Of a DNA stretch of 7,517 nt, positions 6,342-7,517 are shown in pieces. The position numbers and the translations under genes were made by a program. Position 1 is the first letter of the stretch. Every line of letters starts with the position of its first letter. This DNA is from Planctomycetota bacterium. Its GTDB lineage: Bacteria > Planctomycetota > Planctomycetia > Pirellulales > Lacipirellulaceae. Below the pieces are notes generated by a model that had not been told where the DNA came from, did no database searches, and saw only the letters and a list, made by a program, of their open reading frames with translations. Location of the stretch: assembly GCA_024278035.1 (NCBI GenBank), contig JAJRUA010000106.1:1-7517 (forward strand), in the 5' to 3' direction.

Positions 6342-7517
6342 ATGGCATTCTTTCGATCTTCTAAGAGCACAAAATCGAATCGTAACCTTGGCTCCGTTAC
6401 TGCCGGCTCACGTCGCCCGCGGATTGAGCAGCTTGAAGACCGATGCCTACTTGCAGCGACCTCCATCGAAATTTTTGCCGCCGGTCAAAGTGGCCAAGAA
6501 CAAATGGCCTTAGAAGTCAGCGGCGTTGAGGTCCAGCGTTGGACAAACATTGGCGGCAATTTTGATCTGCGAGAGTACGCGACCTACTCTTACACGGCTC
6601 CCGATGGAGTGACCGCGGACGACATCGTTGTTCGTTTGGTGGATAGTCCGGGGCAAGCGAACGATCTGCGTGTGGATGGCATCCGCGTGGCCGGAGTGAA
6701 GTACGAGTCCGAATCGCCTCAGACTTGGGCAACCGGCACCTGGGATAACAACCTCCAGGCGATTGCTCCACGATTCGCCCAGAGCGAAATTATTCATGCC
6801 AATGAAGGGGCTTTCGAGTACAGCGCCGTCGCCAGTTCCGTTGTTGAGATTCGTGCCGCAGGAAACACGAACACAGAGACGATGCGGCTTTGGGTCAAAG
6901 ACCAATTGGTCATGACTTGGAACAACATCGGGGGCAACTACGATCTCAACGATTTCTGGACCTACACGTACGTCCATCCGACCAAAGCCTCTGCCAGTGA
7001 TATTCGTGTCGAGTTCTCCAACGATGGCACCGCTGCCGGAGGAGAGGACCGCAACCTCAAGGTCGATGCGATCACCATCGACGGTCGTCGCTCCGAGACT
7101 GAATCTTCTACGACCTTTAGCACGGGAACTTGGCAAAACGGAACGATTGATCCGTCGTTCCCCGAGAGTGAATCGCTTCAAGGCAACGGATACTTCCAGT
7201 ATTCCGACCTGCCTGAAGGGGGCTCGCAGGTGATTCTCTACGCCGCAGGCAGAACGGGCGAAGAAACCGTCGACCTTCGCGTCGGTGGCCGCGTTGTTGC
7301 GGAGTTCGAGTCGGTCGGTGGTGATTACTTGGCTCGTGAGTTTGTCCCCTATGGCTTCGCCCTACCGGGATCGATGCAGATTGATGAGATCGAGGTCGGT
7401 TTTTCCAACGACGCAACCAGTGCCGCCGGAGACCGTAACGCACGGGTGGATGCCGTGATGCTGGATGGCGTTCGGTACGAAGCCGAGGCGGCTACCACCT
7501 ATTCGACCGGCACATGG
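6342..7517 (+). CDS. Large surface protein, 5' part: LEDRCLLA leader and three CBM60/CBM36-like modules
   Basis: The reading frame is open from ATG 6342 through the window end (392 codons visible, no stop), so the gene is cut off by the edge. The start is the first usable codon after the in-frame stop at 6207. Residues 1-27 are basic and hydrophilic, followed by IEQLEDRCLLAA (28-39), a motif recurring at the N-terminus of large planctomycete surface proteins. There is no classical hydrophobic signal peptide. Three tandem modules follow, at about 42-166, 168-295 and 296 onward. Each has an (F/R/Y)AAG motif (45-48, 171-174, 300-303), a VDxIxxDG-like strand (VDGIRVAG 111-118, VDAITIDG 241-248, VDAVMLDG 369-376) and a TGTW motif (131, 261, 389). 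Copies 2 and 3 keep FSND and DRN, which resemble the calcium and sugar site of xylan-binding CBM60/CBM36 modules. Polysaccharide binding at the cell surface is inferred. Any catalytic or anchor domain would lie beyond the window. Confidence 0.85.
   Translation, partial: MAFFRSSKSTKSNRNLGSVTAGSRRPRIEQLEDRCLLAATSIEIFAAGQSGQEQMALEVSGVEVQRWTNIGGNFDLREYATYSYTAPDGVTADDIVVRLVDSPGQANDLRVDGIRVAGVKYESESPQTWATGTWDNNLQAIAPRFAQSEIIHANEGAFEYSAVASSVVEIRAAGNTNTETMRLWVKDQLVMTWNNIGGNYDLNDFWTYTYVHPTKASASDIRVEFSNDGTAAGGEDRNLKVDAITIDGRRSETESSTTFSTGTWQNGTIDPSFPESESLQGNGYFQYSDLPEGGSQVILYAAGRTGEETVDLRVGGRVVAEFESVGGDYLAREFVPYGFALPGSMQIDEIEVGFSNDATSAAGDRNARVDAVMLDGVRYEAEAATTYSTGTW

Noticed and set aside
6283..6513. 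76-codon + strand frame beginning at ATG 6283
   Set aside because: It overlaps the surface-protein leader in another frame, and the LEDRCLLA motif and repeated modules show the frame from 6342 is the real one.
6510..7181. 223-codon open frame on the - strand at the right end
   Set aside because: The + strand frame there encodes three clearly repeated modules with conserved motifs, so the antisense frame is a shadow of that gene.

Overview
The window looks like a planctomycete chromosome, probably of the Pirellulales type. The evidence is a surface protein with the N-terminal EQLEDRCLLA motif typical of that phylum, a secreted HExxH protease of a planctomycete-like type, moderately high GC, and inconsistent Shine-Dalgarno sequences. 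This assignment is inferred from motifs; no database search was run.

Left half (7-4954, + strand): three tightly packed genes read as one operon. The first encodes an exported, membrane-anchored protein of unknown function, with a large periplasmic part, two central membrane helices and a C-terminal soluble domain. The second is an ABC ATPase and the third an ABC-2 type permease of about 12 helices. The last two overlap by 4 bp (GTGA). Together they suggest an export or envelope-remodelling ABC complex with a dedicated membrane-anchored partner, loosely like the GldA/GldF/GldG arrangement; the substrate cannot be told. A G/C-rich inverted repeat that resembles a dispersed palindromic element lies between the first two genes. 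It leaves the reading frame open, so the ATPase start is ambiguous.

Middle (4985-5971, - strand): a secreted gluzincin-type metalloprotease (HEITH, then WADEG) with a Pro/Ser/Thr-rich tail, convergent to the ABC operon with only 30 bp between them. A 370-bp gap follows (5972-6341). It holds several short inverted and direct repeats, including a 16-nt perfect palindrome, and should carry the promoters of the two divergent genes beside it.

Right end (6342 to the window edge, + strand): the start of a large surface protein. It has the LEDRCLLA leader and then three tandem beta-rich modules of about 128 residues resembling calcium-dependent xylan-binding modules (CBM60/CBM36-like). The gene has no stop within the window and continues beyond it.

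No rRNA, tRNA, CRISPR array, insertion sequence or phage gene was recognised. The most noteworthy features are the unusual leader and degenerate first copy of the triple-module protein, the palindromic element within the ABC operon, and the uncharacterised partner protein of the ABC exporter.
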